The notes: generated from the letters alone by a model not told the origin. A stretch of DNA of 64,000 bases from Kuschelorhynchus macadamiae (GCA_030620095.1 JAUTXW010000329.1:885001-949000), one strand, 5' to 3'; positions 1 to 14,289 are shown, counted from the first letter of the stretch. A program made the numbers and translations.

Positions 1-54
1 TCTCATTGTACCGAGTTTTTACAAAGTTTATTTGAGTTTCTTATACTACTTAAA

Positions 55-1172
55 ATGGAGGGTAATTATTCCAACGAAGAGAATTTGGATATGATAGAAC
101 TTTATTTTAAAGCAAATAGAAATACACAAGCAGCTGCGCGTTCATACGAAGAACAATTTCCAGACCGACATCAACTAAGCCAAAGGTATTTCAGATTTCT
201 AATTGTTGACCTGTTAGCCTACGGGTCTTTTTTGAAACCGAAACCAAAGACCTATTCAATAGATAATGAAGCAAGAAACGCAGCTATAATAGAAAGTGTC
301 AGGGACAACCCAACAACCTCAGTAAGAAAGATTGAAGAACAAACGGCAATTCCCAAATCAACCGTCAAACGAGTCTTGAAAAAACTTCACTTTCATCCCT
401 ATAAACCTACTATTGTACAGGGTCTTCAGGTAAATGATTTTGCTAGAAGAATCACGTTTAGTGAATGGTTCATCAACAAATGCCAGCAAATACCCAACTT
501 TCATTCTAAAGTACTTTGGACAGATGAAACACGATTTACAAACTGTGGAATTTTCAATAAACATAATACTCATTACTGGGGCACCGAGAATCCTCATAAT
601 TTAGAAGAAAGACGTTTACAAACAAAATTTGGGTTCAATGTGTGGTGTGGCATTATAGGTAATTCCAAACAATGCACTTCTGCTTTAAATCACTCATAAC
701 AATTTGTATTTTAGATAACCGTTTGATTGGGCCGTTCATTTTCCAAGAAAATTTATCGGGTAACAGATATTTGCAACTATTACGGGAACAAATTATTCCA
801 GAAGTTATAAATTCTGTTCCCCCAAACGACCTGCAAAATATTTGGTTCCAACAAGATGGCTGTCCGGCTCACGGTACCAGAGAGGTGATGGCGGTCCTCA
901 GAAATACTTTCGGGGAAAATATTATCGCTAATAATGGCCCTGTTGCTTGGCCGGCAAGGTCACCGGATATTACTCCTCCCGATTTTTATTTATGGGGATA
1001 CACAAAAAATGAGGTCTACGAATTTTCTCCGCCAGAAAGTCTCAGAGAGCTAGAAGACAGAGTCCGAGATGTTTTTGCTAATATTAACAGGAACACCTTA
1101 AGAAGGGTTACACGGAAGGTCTTGGAGAAATGTCAAAAATGTGTGGAAAATGGAGGGAGGCATGTGGTGTAA
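55..1172 (+). CDS. mariner/Tc1-superfamily transposase (DD41D), two exons, apparently intact
   Basis: Exons 55-658 and 715-1172 join to a 353-residue protein without internal stops. This matches the usual length of about 350 for the superfamily. The N-terminal part is DNA-binding, with a helix-turn-helix at about residues 88-110. The RNase H-fold catalytic domain carries WTDE (D157), QQDG (D249) and SPDITPPD (D291). Forty-one residues separate the last two aspartates, which gives the DD41D signature. The enzyme would cut and paste its element at TA dinucleotides in the nucleus. The ATG at 55 begins the first long frame and sits 54 nt into the inverted repeat. Without splicing, the frame ends at 699. 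Intact catalytic residues suggest recent or current activity, but the inverted 3' end of the element is odd. Confidence 0.8.
659..714 (+). other. 56-nt spliceosomal intron in the transposase gene
   Basis: The donor GTAATT follows ATTATAG, and the acceptor TATTTTAG precedes ATAACCG. Removing 659-714 restores one frame across WCGII/DNRLIG, exactly between the first and second catalytic aspartate motifs. The size is typical of short insect introns. The alternative, a plain frameshift with read-through, would add unrelated residues and an early stop. Confidence 0.8.
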
Positions 1173-1545
1173 CTTATATTTTTTTTATGTGTTAATTTAA
1201 ATTTAGTTTAGGTATTTTCAATAGTGTGATAGTTACATTTTAGTCACTAGGTATTCACTGTTAGTATAATATCTTAGTTGAAAATCTGAAACATCGATGG
1301 TTGAATTAATATTTTTACCCATAAGCTAACAAGTTTACAATTAGAAATCTGAAATGCCTTTGGCTTGGTTGATGTCGGTCTGGAAATTGTTCTTCGTATG
1401 AACGCGCAGCTGCTTGTGTATTCCTATTTGCTTTAAAATAAAGTTCTATCATATTCAAATTCTCTTCGTTGGAATAATTACCCTATATTTTAAGTAGTAT
1501 AAGAAACTCAAATAAACTTTGTAAAAACTCGGCACAATGAGAAAA

Positions 1546-2283
<738 letters not shown>

Positions 2284-3302
2284 ACGTAAAAGATGTCTTT
2301 GAATTTATAAGAAACTGTGACAAATCTGATGAAAAATCAATCCACCTAGCGAAAGGATTTTTAGGTGAGATGATCGATTTTGAATTCACGTTTCTGGCGT
2401 TAGTGTTTAATGACATTTTCTCAATCACGGACATACTATTTGACGTTCTTCAAAAAAATCGCTTGACATTCATTTTTGCATATCCAATATTAAACGCTGT
2501 CGTGAGACGCTCTGTAAAAAAAGAAATGAATTTTTTTTAATACCACGTTTGATAAAGCAAATTCTATTACAAAAATAAATCATTACAAGCGTGAGCTTGC
2601 TAAGCTTTCACCTGAAGAAATTAGGACTAAGTATAGAACCCTTTTTTATGAAGTGTTGGAACATATTTTAATGGAAACGACACTAAGATTTCAAGACTGT
2701 GAAAAACTTACATTTTTATGTTTGGCAGGTTCTGCTAAATTTTCCGAATATAGTTTAAATTTTCCGACTGGCCCGTTTGAAACTTTGTTACAGTTATATG
2801 GGGAAATATTTTCAAAAAGTCAACCACTTAAAAATGAGCTTGGTCTTATTTTTGCCAATGAGAGTAATTGGAATATATCGCTGCAAGAGCAAGTGAAAAA
2901 AATTAATAAAAATAAATATATTTTTACCGAAGCATGTAAATTGTTTTCCTTTATTTTGACAATACCGTCGACAAGTGCTTCAGTGGAAAGAAGTTTTTCT
3001 TGTGTAAAAACTTATTAAGGAAATACAATATCTCAAGAAAGACTTACTTCTTTTGGCAATATTTCAATTCAAAAGGAATTTCTGGAGGAGATTAGGGCAA
3101 CTCATCCATTTTATGAGGATGTTATAAATAAATTTGCTGCTATGAAGGATAGGAGAATTGATTTAGTATACGAAATTTAGGTAAGTCGTAAAAAAATATT
3201 CTACCCCCTCCACATATAAAAAAATTCTGGAAAAAAAATTATTGCGATATTTTTTTGCTTCATTTGCACTTCACTTACTTTTTCACCCGCGAGCCGCCAC
3301 TG
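2284..3302 (+). pseudogene. hAT-family transposase, C-terminal half, broken (left arm of inverted repeat)
   Basis: Frames at 2284-2540, 2653-3018 and onward to about 3180 translate to a hAT transposase of the zinc-finger MYM/DUF4371 type. They include a DFEFTFLALVFNDIFSITD segment and the C-terminal dimerisation motif (IPSTSASVERSFS). A frameshift near 2540 and a stop at 3016-3018 break the gene, and the N-terminal half is missing. The right terminus GAGCCGCCACTG at 3291-3302 is a typical hAT TIR. A reversed copy lies at 8520-9490. No function is expected. Confidence 0.8.
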
Positions 3303-4306
3303 TTGTTAACAGAACATTTTATTTTATATTATTATATATATTATATTTTAATATTCTATATACCCCCTCCGAAACATGTCCCCAACTCCATTTATTATAC
3401 TTTGACTTATTGGGAGCAAGTCTGGGTGTGTAAGCCTGATTTTGTACAGAATTCTGAAATACGTTAATGTCAATATCATTTAAGTCAATGTCTAAGGAGA
3501 TAGGTACGGTACGTATTTCAACCATCAAATCATTACTCTTAAAAATATTCAGAACGTGAGAAATTGATTTTATTTACAACTACATTTCTGCCAGCAACAT
3601 TTTTAACACCTCATATAATAAATGTAATACATTTTATTTAAACTATTTCTGAATTCTAACTATTCCTTTATATGTTCTGTATAATTCTTTAAAAATATGT
3701 CAAAAAATACTGGGTTTCCATTAAAAAGAGTTTGTTATCATAACTATACTCCGTATTTAGTTCATAAAATGCAGTAGGAAACATAATAGTTCACATGTCC
3801 CCGCCATTCTTAGAAAAATCTACCAAAGTGATATTACAGAATTTATATCATGTTTGATGTTCATACTGTATAAATTCCCCGTTACTACTCTCGTAAGATT
3901 TTGATTAGATCTTCACGTCCTAGGCTCCCTAGATGCCTTATGTTGGCCTGTTCATTGCACAGCTAAAACACCTTGCGAACAAAATTAAATGGTATATAGA
4001 GATGAACCAATGAACTGATGATTTCGAATTCAACATGCCTATCTAATAAATGGTTTTAAAAAACAATACAAGACTTTAGTCATAACGAAACCTTAATTTT
4101 ATAAAAAACAAGATTTAAATTAATTTAGTAAACAACTGTAAAATAATTATCTCTTATTATAAAATTTAATAATGATTGTAAGTTTATCTGTTAAAAACTA
4201 GTTGAATGAAGAAAATACTCATACTACACTGCGGTTACGTAAACATCTCGCGACTGTTCATAATACAGCTTCATACATTTTGTGTATATGTACTTTTCAT
4301 TTCAGT
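3303..4306 (+). repeat. unclassified repeat, left copy (family Y)
   Basis: Non-coding stretch present reversed at about 7284-8303 and again, more diverged, at about 10370-10715. That gives three copies. I see no transposase or RT and no terminal repeats. It could be a non-autonomous element or internal sequence of the hAT element beside it. Confidence 0.6.
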
Positions 4307-4426
4307 CTCTATTCGGACGCGAGAAAGAAAGCTTCGAAAATGCCAAAAGTGATTTTGACGAAACGTCAGCAAAACTGTTCTTTTCAGATCGACAGTAGTG
4401 AACGGATGTACACCCGGAATGAAAAC

Positions 4427-4430
<4 letters not shown>
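4307..4430 (+). mobile_element. Penelope-like terminal fragment abutting (TA)n
   Basis: It contains GACGAAACGTCAGC (about 4359-4373), followed by the stretch from ACTGTTCTTTTC to CACCCGGAATGAAAAC. The same terminal sequence flanks the PLE fragments of the 30.8-49 kb array and the hairpin at 13118-13256. The GAAACGTC/AGC part resembles the 3' half of a hammerhead ribozyme, while the expected CTGATGA half is decayed. The element end runs straight into a (TA)n tract. Confidence 0.6.

Positions 4431-4472
<42 letters not shown>
4431..4472. repeat. (TA)n microsatellite
   Basis: About 40 bp of TA between a PLE terminus on the left and a mariner-like TIR on the right. Confidence 0.95.
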
Positions 4473-4476
<4 letters not shown>

Positions 4477-5465
4477 GTCCCACTAAGGGCGGCCGAGTAG
4501 CTTTTCTCAGAAACTATGAAAGCTACAGCTTCGCGAAAAAAAATTTCATGACTAAAGTGGCTAAGAGAAATTGCTGGAAAATATTTTCAAGTTTTTAGAA
4601 CTACCTTAAGATGGCGTACCTGCAATGGTAAATAAAAAAACACTTTTTTTTGCAAAAATACCCAATATGAGATAACGTTTTGATAACAGCAACAAAACTC
4701 CAACCAAATCTGCGTCAGTTTTGTTAAAGGCGATTTGTCATATTTCCAATAATAAGGGTGGGGAAAGGTGATAAATAAATCAACTTTCAAAGCGCTCTGT
4801 CTCCTATATCTTTTATTTAATGTTATCCGAGTGGGTACTTGTTTGGACCAGTACCAAGCCTGAATAAAATGTGAGGTAAAGCCAACACTATTGTAATAAG
4901 GAGTATTTGCTTTCAAGTTGTAAGAAAGAATACTTTGTCGCAGAATAATAACATTTAATAATGATTAAAAGCTATTTCTTTTTGATCAGCGGAAAACAGG
5001 TTATTTTGAAATAACTAAAAAATGAATAAAGATATCAAAACGCGGTTTTCGCCATAATTTAGACAATTTTTTCCTGTTTAAAATTACACTGTTAAAAGCA
5101 TACCGTTCCATTTGATTTCTTCGAGAAATTCTCTAAAAATTCACTTTTGTTTAAACAACGCCTCTAGTTAGTGTACCAAGAACTATCGAGAGCCAAAAAT
5201 GACAGTAGTTAAAAGAGCTTTAAATGCTCTTTCAAACAAGTATCCACTTGGACAACATTAAATAAAAGGTGTAGGAGACAGAGCGCTTTGAAAGTTGATT
5301 TATTTATCACCTTCCCCCACCCTTATTATTGGAAATATGACAAAACGCCTTAAATAAAACTGACGCAGATTTTATTGGAGTTTTTGTTGCGTAATTTTTT
5401 TTTCGCGAAGCTGTAGCTTTCATAGTTTCTGAGAAAACCTACCCGGCCGCCCTTAGTGGTACACC
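4473..5465. mobile_element. mariner-like MITE with long inverted ends, inserted in (TA)n
   Basis: The left end starts GGGTGTCCCACTAAGGGC after TA. The right end reads CGCCCTTAGTGGTACACCCTG before TA, which is the reverse complement with a few changes. Homology between the ends continues inward, covering 4473-4848 on the left and about 5236-5465 on the right. The right arm lacks about 140 nt that the left arm has. There is no coding potential, so it would depend on a transposase supplied elsewhere. The TA flanks and CAGGGTGT-type ends fit the mariner superfamily. Confidence 0.75.
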
Positions 5466-5830
<365 letters not shown>

Positions 5831-5834
5831 CAGT

Positions 5835-5960
5835 TTCAATTTTTTTCTTGGGGTAGCGGTCTGCGGCTGAAGTAAAACTCGTTTTTTAGATACGCCGAGC
5901 TTTCGGAAATTTATTGTTTCCTTTTTCAAGGCTACAATACAAAACAGAACTTTACAATAT
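5835..5960 (-). mobile_element. possible Penelope-like terminus
   Basis: Read on the minus strand, it contains CTTGAAAAAGG, an AT-rich loop, then TTTCCGAAAGCTCGG. The spacing resembles PLE terminal hammerhead-like motifs, but the core is not canonical. It lies next to a (TA)n tract, as other PLE ends here do. Weak evidence. Confidence 0.3.
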
Positions 5961-6509
<549 letters not shown>

Positions 6510-7283
6510 TTCGAAAACACACTAGAACTCTATCAACCAAGAGAGCCAGCTGGATTCCGCTAAGGCTTTGGAACTAATGATCAACTACATTGTCTAAAAT
6601 CGCTAATAGAAAAGCGCAAGCATAGCAAAACTGCAAACAGATCGTGACTTAAAGGCTGGTATATCCTTTCTAATGCCATAACAAGAACAAATTCGCAGAA
6701 ACTCAATGTTTTGTATAAAATAAATACTTTAGCTTCCATGTGAAAAATAAAAACTTACATTTAAGTCTAGTTAAAATCGTTTTAAGTATGAATAAAAATA
6801 ATTAAAGTATAATTATGTAATTAAGTACACGATTTCGACAAATTTCATAGAAAATGTACTTAAATTAGGTTTTAGGTATTAAGTACAAGTAATTAAACTG
6901 ATACTTAAAATTCCAAGTCCAAACTATGTTTAATACTTAAGTAAATATACAGAATTTCTAGAAATACTTCCCGTTGCTTTTTCAGTACAAAAGCTTAAAA
7001 GGACGTTTAATAAGGAACAGGAATGTTGAAGATCGTGTTGTTACTTATTTACAATCTCTTGGAAGTTATAACACATGTAGATGTGCATAAATATTTGAAA
7101 ACAAAAATGTTGACTTCTTGAAAAACTAACTGGTCGTATGTTTTATTTTCAAGCCGACACTACAGCTATAATATCGCATTGTTTATTTTGCCGCACTCGG
7201 GCAATTACATTTTGCTTTTACACAACGCCCTCGACAACGCCTAAGCGAGATTACAAACATGAAATCTGTTATGATATTAAAAT
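6510..7283. other. AT-rich centre of the large inverted repeat, nothing recognised
   Basis: The words TACTTAA and AATTAAAGTA recur between about 6770 and 6960, but with no regular period. No gene is visible. Confidence 0.4.
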
Positions 7284-8303
7284 GAAAAGTACATATACAC
7301 AAAATGTATGAAGCTGTATTATGAACAGTCGCTAGATGTTTACGTAACCGCAGTGTAGTATGAGTACTTTCTTCATTCGACTAGTTTTTAACACATAAAC
7401 TTACAATAATTATTAAATTTTATAATAAGAGATAATTATTTTACCGTTGTTTACTAAATTAATTTAAATCTTGTTTTTTATAAAATTAAGGTTTCGTTAT
7501 GACTAAAATCTTGTATTGTTTTTTAAAACCATTTATTAGATAGGCATGTTGAATTCGTAATCATCAGTTCATTGGTTCATCTCTATATACCATTTAATTT
7601 TGTTCGCAAGGTGTTTTAGCTGTGCAATGAACAGGCCAACATAAGGCATCTAGGGAGCCTAGGACATGAAGATCTAATCAAAATCTTACGAGAGTAGTAA
7701 CGGGGAATTTATACAGTATGAACATCTAACATGATATAAATTCTGTAATATCACTTTGGTAGATTTTTCTAAGAATGGCTGGGACATGTGAACTATTATG
7801 TTTCCTAGTGCATTTTATGAACTAAATACGGAGTATAGTTATGATAACAAACTCTTTTTAATGCAAACCCAGTATTTTTTGACATATTGTTAAAAAACGC
7901 CTAACGTTGCATATTTAACTATTTAATCTTAAACCGTTTCTTATACAGAACATATTAAGGAATAGTTAGAATTCAGAAATAGTTTAAATAAAATGTATTA
8001 CATTTATTTTAAGAGGTGTTAAAAATGTTGCTGGCAGAAATCTAGTTGTAAATAAAATCAATTTCTCACATTCTGAATATTTTTAAGAACAAAAAATTTG
8101 ATGGTTGAAATACGTACCGTACCTATCTGTCCTTAGGCATTGACTTAAATGATATTGACATTAACGTATTTCAGAATTCTGTACAAAATCAGGCTTACAC
8201 ACCCAAACTTGCTCCCAATAAGTCAAAGTACAATAAATGGAGTTGGGGAAATGTTTCGGAGGGGGTATATATAATATTAAAATATAATATATATAATAAT
8301 ATA
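7284..8303 (-). repeat. unclassified repeat, right copy (family Y)
   Basis: Reverse complement of about 3303-4306 with scattered differences. It is the inner part of the right arm of the inverted duplication and is followed by the hammerhead-bearing insertion, which the left arm lacks. Confidence 0.65.
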
Positions 8304-8502
8304 AGTCCTGAAACTGGAACCTGTGGTGGAAGATAGATCAAAATACAAGAGTTCTAACCACAGTACACCACAACCACAAGCATCATCAGCAGATGATATA
8401 AACAGTTTATATCATCTGCTGATGATGCTAACTTGGTTAGCGAAACGCGCGTCCAGAACGTAACAAGTTGTGGTGTAGTGTGGTTAGAACTCTTGTATTT
8501 TG
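8304..8502 (+). mobile_element. 199-bp fold-back insertion carrying a hammerhead-like ribozyme, with 9-11 bp target duplication
   Basis: The left arm of the duplication keeps the empty site at about 3320-3345, reading AATAATATA once. Here that word flanks the insert on both sides (8293-8303 and 8503-8513, up to 11 bp identical), so the insertion came after the duplication. The insert is a near-complete palindrome: about 8337-8399 pairs with about 8400-8504. Only the right half keeps the roughly 39 nt that include GAAAC and the cleavage site. Inference: a short PLE terminal (pLTR-type) fragment copied as an inverted pair. A retrozyme-like non-autonomous element is an alternative. Confidence 0.7.
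8415..8457 (+). ncRNA. hammerhead-like ribozyme (type I layout, minimal stem III)
   Basis: Stem I TCTG (8415-8418) pairs with CAGA (8454-8457). The core CTGATGA is at 8419-8425. Stem II GCTAAC (8427-8432) pairs with GTTAGC (8436-8441) perfectly. GAAA is at 8442-8445. The two-pair stem III AC/GT has loop GCGC. The predicted cut is after GTC at 8453. One extra T at 8426 between the core and stem II departs from the consensus and could weaken activity. PLEs are known to carry minimal hammerheads of this form. Activity is untested. Confidence 0.65.
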
Positions 8503-8519
8503 ATAATAATATAAAATAA

Positions 8520-9490
8520 AATGTATTTTTTTTTCCAAAATTTTTTTATAAGTGGAGGGGGTAGAATATTTTTTTACGACTCTCCTAAATTTTGAATACT
8601 AAATCAATTCTCCTACCCTTCGAAGCAGCAAATTTATTTATAACATCCTTATAAAATGGATGAGTTGCCCTAATCTCCTCCAGAAATTCTTTTTGAATTG
8701 AAATATTGCCAAGAGAAGTAAGTCTTTCTTGAAATATTGTATTTTCTTAATAAGTTTTTACACATTTGAAGCAAGAAAAACTTCTTTCCACTGAAGCACT
8801 TGTCGACGGTATTGTCAAAATAAAGGAAAACAATTTATATGCTTCGGTAAAAATCTATTTATTTTTATTAATCTTTTTCACTTGCTCTTGCAGCGATATA
8901 TTCCAATTACTCTCATTGGCAAAAATAAGACCAAGCTCATTTTTAAGACGTTGACTTTTTGAAAATATTTCCCCATATAACTGCAACAAATTTTCAAACG
9001 GGCTAGTCGGAAAATTTAAACTATATTCGGAAAATTTAGCAGAACCTGCTAAACATGAAAATGTAAGTTTTTCACAGTCTTGAAATATTAGTGTCGTTTC
9101 CATTAAAATATGGTCCAATATTTCATAAGAAAGGGTTCTATACTTACCTCTAATTTCTTCAGGTGAAAGCTTAGCAAGCTCACGTTTGTATTGATTTATT
9201 TTTGTAATAGAATTTGCTTTATCAAACATGATATTAAAAAAAAATTCATTTCTATTTTTACAGAGCGCCTCACGACAGCGTTTTATAATGGATATGCAAA
9301 AATGAATGTCAAGCGACTTTTTTTGAAGAACGTCAAATAGTATGTCCGTGATTGAGAAAATATCATTAAACACTAATGCCAGAAACGTGAATTCAAAATC
9401 AATCATCTCACCTAAAAATCCTTTCGCAAGGCGGATTGATTTTTCATCAGATTTGTCACAGTTTGTAATAAATTCAAAGACGTCTTTTAC
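8520..9490 (-). pseudogene. hAT-family transposase, C-terminal half, broken (right arm)
   Basis: Reverse copy of 2284-3240. The best open stretch, 9406-8855, encodes the DFEFTFLALVFNDIFSITD region. The dimerisation part follows in other frames down to about 8590. The segment matching 3232-3320, which holds the TIR in the left copy, is deleted here. Degenerate, no function expected. Confidence 0.8.
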
Positions 9491-9936
9491 ACAAAACAGT
9501 CAAGTTAACTGCAAAGGAACTCACCGGTTGCAGCGAAATCCGCGAAAATAAAAGTAAACAACCACCCCAAACTAAACGACACGTGGGTGTAGTGTACTGC
9601 GCCTGCAATTCACCGAGAGCGTTGTATGGCGCTGGGCTCGACGTCATCGGGTACGCGTTGTCATGGCAACATAGTAAGAAAATCGTAAACTAAACATAGC
9701 ACCTCCAGCAAAGTCAAAGCGGTTTGCGTTCGATTGAAAGTTTTAAAAATACATGCCGCCAACGGTCAAGTAAAATATTTATTCGAGATGTACAGTTTAT
9801 TTTTACCAATTAGGTGAATAAAGAATGTAAAAACTAAAATTTTAAGAGATATATAATAAATATAGTTAGATGTTTGCTTGTTTATTTTTCCTGAGGAAGT
9901 AGCACTTCACCTACTTCACCTGAATAGCCGCCACTG
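9491..9936 (-). mobile_element. hAT 5' terminal region of the right-arm element
   Basis: It ends in AGCCGCCACTG (9926-9936), which read on the minus strand is the hAT end CAGTGGCGGCT. The segment 9540-9680 is markedly GC-richer than its surroundings, as is the terminal region at 63230-63592. It joins directly to the truncated transposase, so the N-terminal coding half has been deleted. Confidence 0.55.
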
Positions 9937-9939
9937 GTT

Positions 9940-12304
9940 AACAATTGAAAATAATCCGTTCATTACCACAGTCAGCTAGCAGTGGAAAAGGATATATGTC
10001 AGACCTCTATAATAAACACTCTTAAAGAATACAAGGATCATCTTTACAAAATACAGCTTAAAGAAGTAAAGAATAATGCTAAAAGATACAAAACAGTTCC
10101 CGTTATCGGAATTGACTGAGATTTGGTATGCATACATAAAGCCGAGGTCAATACAATATTATGGTGCCCATCGTGTTTGTGAAAATGTAAAAAAAATATT
10201 TAAAAAAGCTTTTATTTATAAATTATTGAATTGAAAAGTAAAAAATAAAAGCTTTTTTTAAAAAAATATTGTTTACATTTATTTTATTTCATATCGAATT
10301 ACTTAAATCGTAAAGATTTTAACACACCTTAGAATTTCGAGATAATAATGAGTCTGGAGAGGATATTTAAAATGTGAGAAATGGATTTTATTTAGACTAG
10401 GTTGCTGCCAGCAAGCGAAAGGACAACATTTTCAATGTCTTTTAAAATAAATCTAATACATTTTGTATAGTATTTTTCTGAAGTCTAGTTACTCTTTTAC
10501 ACGCTCTGTATAAAAAACTGTCAAAGATGGAATAGTTAACTCGGCACCAATACGTAAAATTGGGCTTCCTTTAAAAATATGACAAAAACATAATATGGGG
10601 TTTCACACTGTATACACTTACTTTAGTAAAATGCGCAAAAAACATACTAGTTTACGTGTCCAAGCAATTTTTAGAAAAATGTCCAAAGTGATAATACAGA
10701 TGAGCAGAATGCATACTATGTAATCGAAAAACTGCATACAGACGCAGTAATTAGAACGATTATTATAATAGCCATTATTTTTGCATTTGCTATTCATATT
10801 CCAAAAATAAAATCTGACAAAATATTATGTGGTATATATAGATATTTCTTTTTCGAAAAAAAAAACTTAAACTCAATATCTTAGAACCCATTTATTCAGA
10901 AGTGAGAAGGTTTATGAAAAGTACTCAGCACTTCACGCAAAATGATCAGTTGAAATGAAGCCGTGCAATTGTTAAGAATACGAAATGAAAATACAGGTAA
11001 CCAAAAAAAACTTCTAAATGTCAAATAACAAATCAACAAAAAAAAAAAACGACTTTTTAAAGTTCTTAAAAAAACATAAAAATTCTATTCAGGTTATGTA
11101 CATATTATGTAACTCATTTAACCGATAAAATGAAATTTCTTTAAAAATAAGTCGATTCACCCCATATTTTCTTTTATTTTGAAATAAAATCCATTCCTGA
11201 CAATTATTGTTCAAATTAAGATTATTAGAATAATAAAAGGTGTACATAATTAATTAACTTTGTTACGTTAGCAAAATCTCTACTGGAAATTTGTGCACAA
11301 TCATCAAATACAATAAACACATTTTAAATTTTATTTTATAACTTTCAAATCCTGATCATTGGGTTTTACAAGGCTTTACAAATATGAAACAAAAAGGTCT
11401 GTCTGTATAATTTGTATATTATGCTGATCTAAACTTATAGTAATTGCTATAATTCTGGATTTGGATAATATACCCGTTATACAGGCATACCTTTTTGCAC
11501 GTGTACACAGCCCTTTAAATTTTCGATATTATTTGATTCTAATAAATAGATCTTCATCAAACTAGTACCAGTTTAGACCACCCAGTTGTTAAGTGAAATA
11601 ATTATACAACAAATTCTGGTTTGATTAGTATTTCTATCTATTATTTTGAAGATCGAAACAGATAATGATGATGTCAAATTATAGACCAACGAATAGTCGA
11701 AACCAATTTTATTTCAATGAATATCAAAAATATTGTATGCCCTAAATTTAAGAGTGGTGTAAAAAACGAAAGGGGCTGTGAATTTTAGGGCACGCCTTTA
11801 AACATTGTATTGTATAAGATATTTGAAAATCACTTTTCATACTTATGTGCAGTGGGGTAGCGACACTCCCGCTAGCCCCTGCAGTGCGGGGAGTCCATTG
11901 ATTCGAGGGGCTCGGTGATAAGTAAGAGGGGGATTAGCAGCTTATTAGAGAATGATTTATTTATTTGTAAAAGGTGGTCTTGTAAAACCTCGCGCGGCTC
12001 CAAAGCTTCTAAATCCGACCCTGTTTTTTGAGTTACTTTGGATTATGAACGTGTGCAAGTGCTTTGCCCAACATTTGTGATGCGCCATTCTTATGTGCGA
12101 TTGTCACATTCGTATGAATAGTGATTTTTGTTTAAACTTGTTATATACTATACTACTAACATGAAACAAACTGAAAATCTTCCTTCAAAAGTAAAGTAGA
12201 CATGTTGAAATGAAAGACGCTCAAACCGTCGTAAATGTTATAAATACTATTTGGATATTCTGCATTAAGTATATTTTGTATTAATTATAATTTCTTTGTT
12301 TTAG
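9940..12304. other. non-coding DNA upstream of host exon A
   Basis: Mostly AT-rich without genes. About 10370-10715 is a diverged third copy of family Y (compare 3545-3850). About 11870-12040 is GC-richer and shares wording (AAACCTCGC.CGGCT) with 27480-27660, so it is probably part of the same unclassified repeat. It ends in the pyrimidine-rich acceptor TTTCTTTGTTTTAG. Confidence 0.5.
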
Positions 12305-12404
12305 ATGGAAGAACTGGTCAAAGAAATGCAAGACACGGAGTCAGGGGGCGTGCCTGTAAGAAGCCAAAAGATATTTTTAACATCGATTCCAGCAGCTTTT
12401 ATGG
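12305..12404 (+). CDS. RGS7: R7-family RGS protein (RGS7-like), exon A: start of DEP domain
   Basis: The acceptor TTTCTTTGTTTTAG ends at 12304 and the donor GTAATA starts at 12405. The 100-nt exon encodes 33 residues plus one base, beginning MEELVKEMQDTESGGVPVRS and ending IPAAFMG. This matches the start of the vertebrate RGS6/7 DEP region in order and in splice position. R7 RGS proteins pair with G-beta-5 and speed GTP hydrolysis by Gi/o alpha subunits at neuronal membranes, and the DEP domain binds the membrane anchor. The first codon, ATG, could be a start, but it lies at the acceptor, so a coding or leader exon upstream is likely. Recognition is from memory of the family. Confidence 0.85.
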
Positions 12405-13030
12405 GTAATACAAATCTGTCTCCTCAGAATATTTATCTAATTTTCTTATAAAAGAGGTTTTAATAATTTTAATATAATAGATATTTCGATAAATCTAAGA
12501 AATAGATGATTTTAAAATAGCATGTTGTGATTCTGATAACAATTTCCTAAACTATTTAGGTCTATATATGGACAATAAAAAAATTCTAATTATCGAAATT
12601 TGTCACATCATTCTCAAGGTTCATATTATTTTAGAGCCGTCTGAAAAAATCGCCGCTAGTATTCAAGTTCTCTGGCTGAGATATTCCCGATGTCTATCCT
12701 AAAATTAAATAGAGAGTGACCGGAGAACTAACGTAAAAACTAATTTATCAAGACAAAAGTATTGAGGAGATGCCTATATCGTTATAGCCTTTAGAAGAAT
12801 ATTGTTCGAAACATAAGAAATATTTTAAAAAAACTACCATAAAAAAGGGATTACTTTACTTTTTGATCTTTATGCCATTTATGAACGAGATCTAAAAATT
12901 TTCGATAGGGAATTTAGAAAAGGAAAAAATTTTACGAAAATTTCGATAAATGCTATTTCGCATAAAAATATTTTTGTTTGTGTAATTTTTCATGTATAAT
13001 ATTATTTTCTCGAAATCGTTATATCGTGCA
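12405..13030. other. intron, nothing further recognised
   Basis: AT-rich, no coding or repeat signal seen before the (TA)n tract at 13031. Confidence 0.4.
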
Positions 13031-13031
13031 G

Positions 13032-13107
<76 letters not shown>
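13031..13107. repeat. (TA)n microsatellite
   Basis: About 75 bp of pure TA, adjoining the left end of a PLE terminal hairpin. Confidence 0.95.
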
Positions 13108-14238
<1,131 letters not shown>

Positions 14239-14289
14239 TATATCTAAAATCATCGTTTAGTGAAATATTTACAAATAAAATACACTTTT

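Larger units (their letters stand above)
1..1545 (+). mobile_element. DD41D mariner-like DNA transposon with inverted 5' and 3' ends
   Basis: A transposase gene is bracketed by long inverted repeats. Positions 1 to about 232 reappear reverse-complemented at about 1310-1545, with scattered substitutions. The 3' arm therefore holds a reversed copy of the leader and of roughly the first 60 codons of the transposase, which is more than a normal TIR. The left end probably lies at or just outside the window edge, because the right arm continues past the match into unrelated AT-rich DNA. Inference: a mariner-superfamily element (TA target) whose 3' end was replaced by an inverted copy of its own 5' end, or two copies joined tail to tail with most of the second lost. 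Confidence 0.75.

Noticed and set aside
2318..2335. CTGATGAAAAATC in the hAT fragment
   Set aside because: Part of hAT coding sequence, with no second half of a hammerhead.
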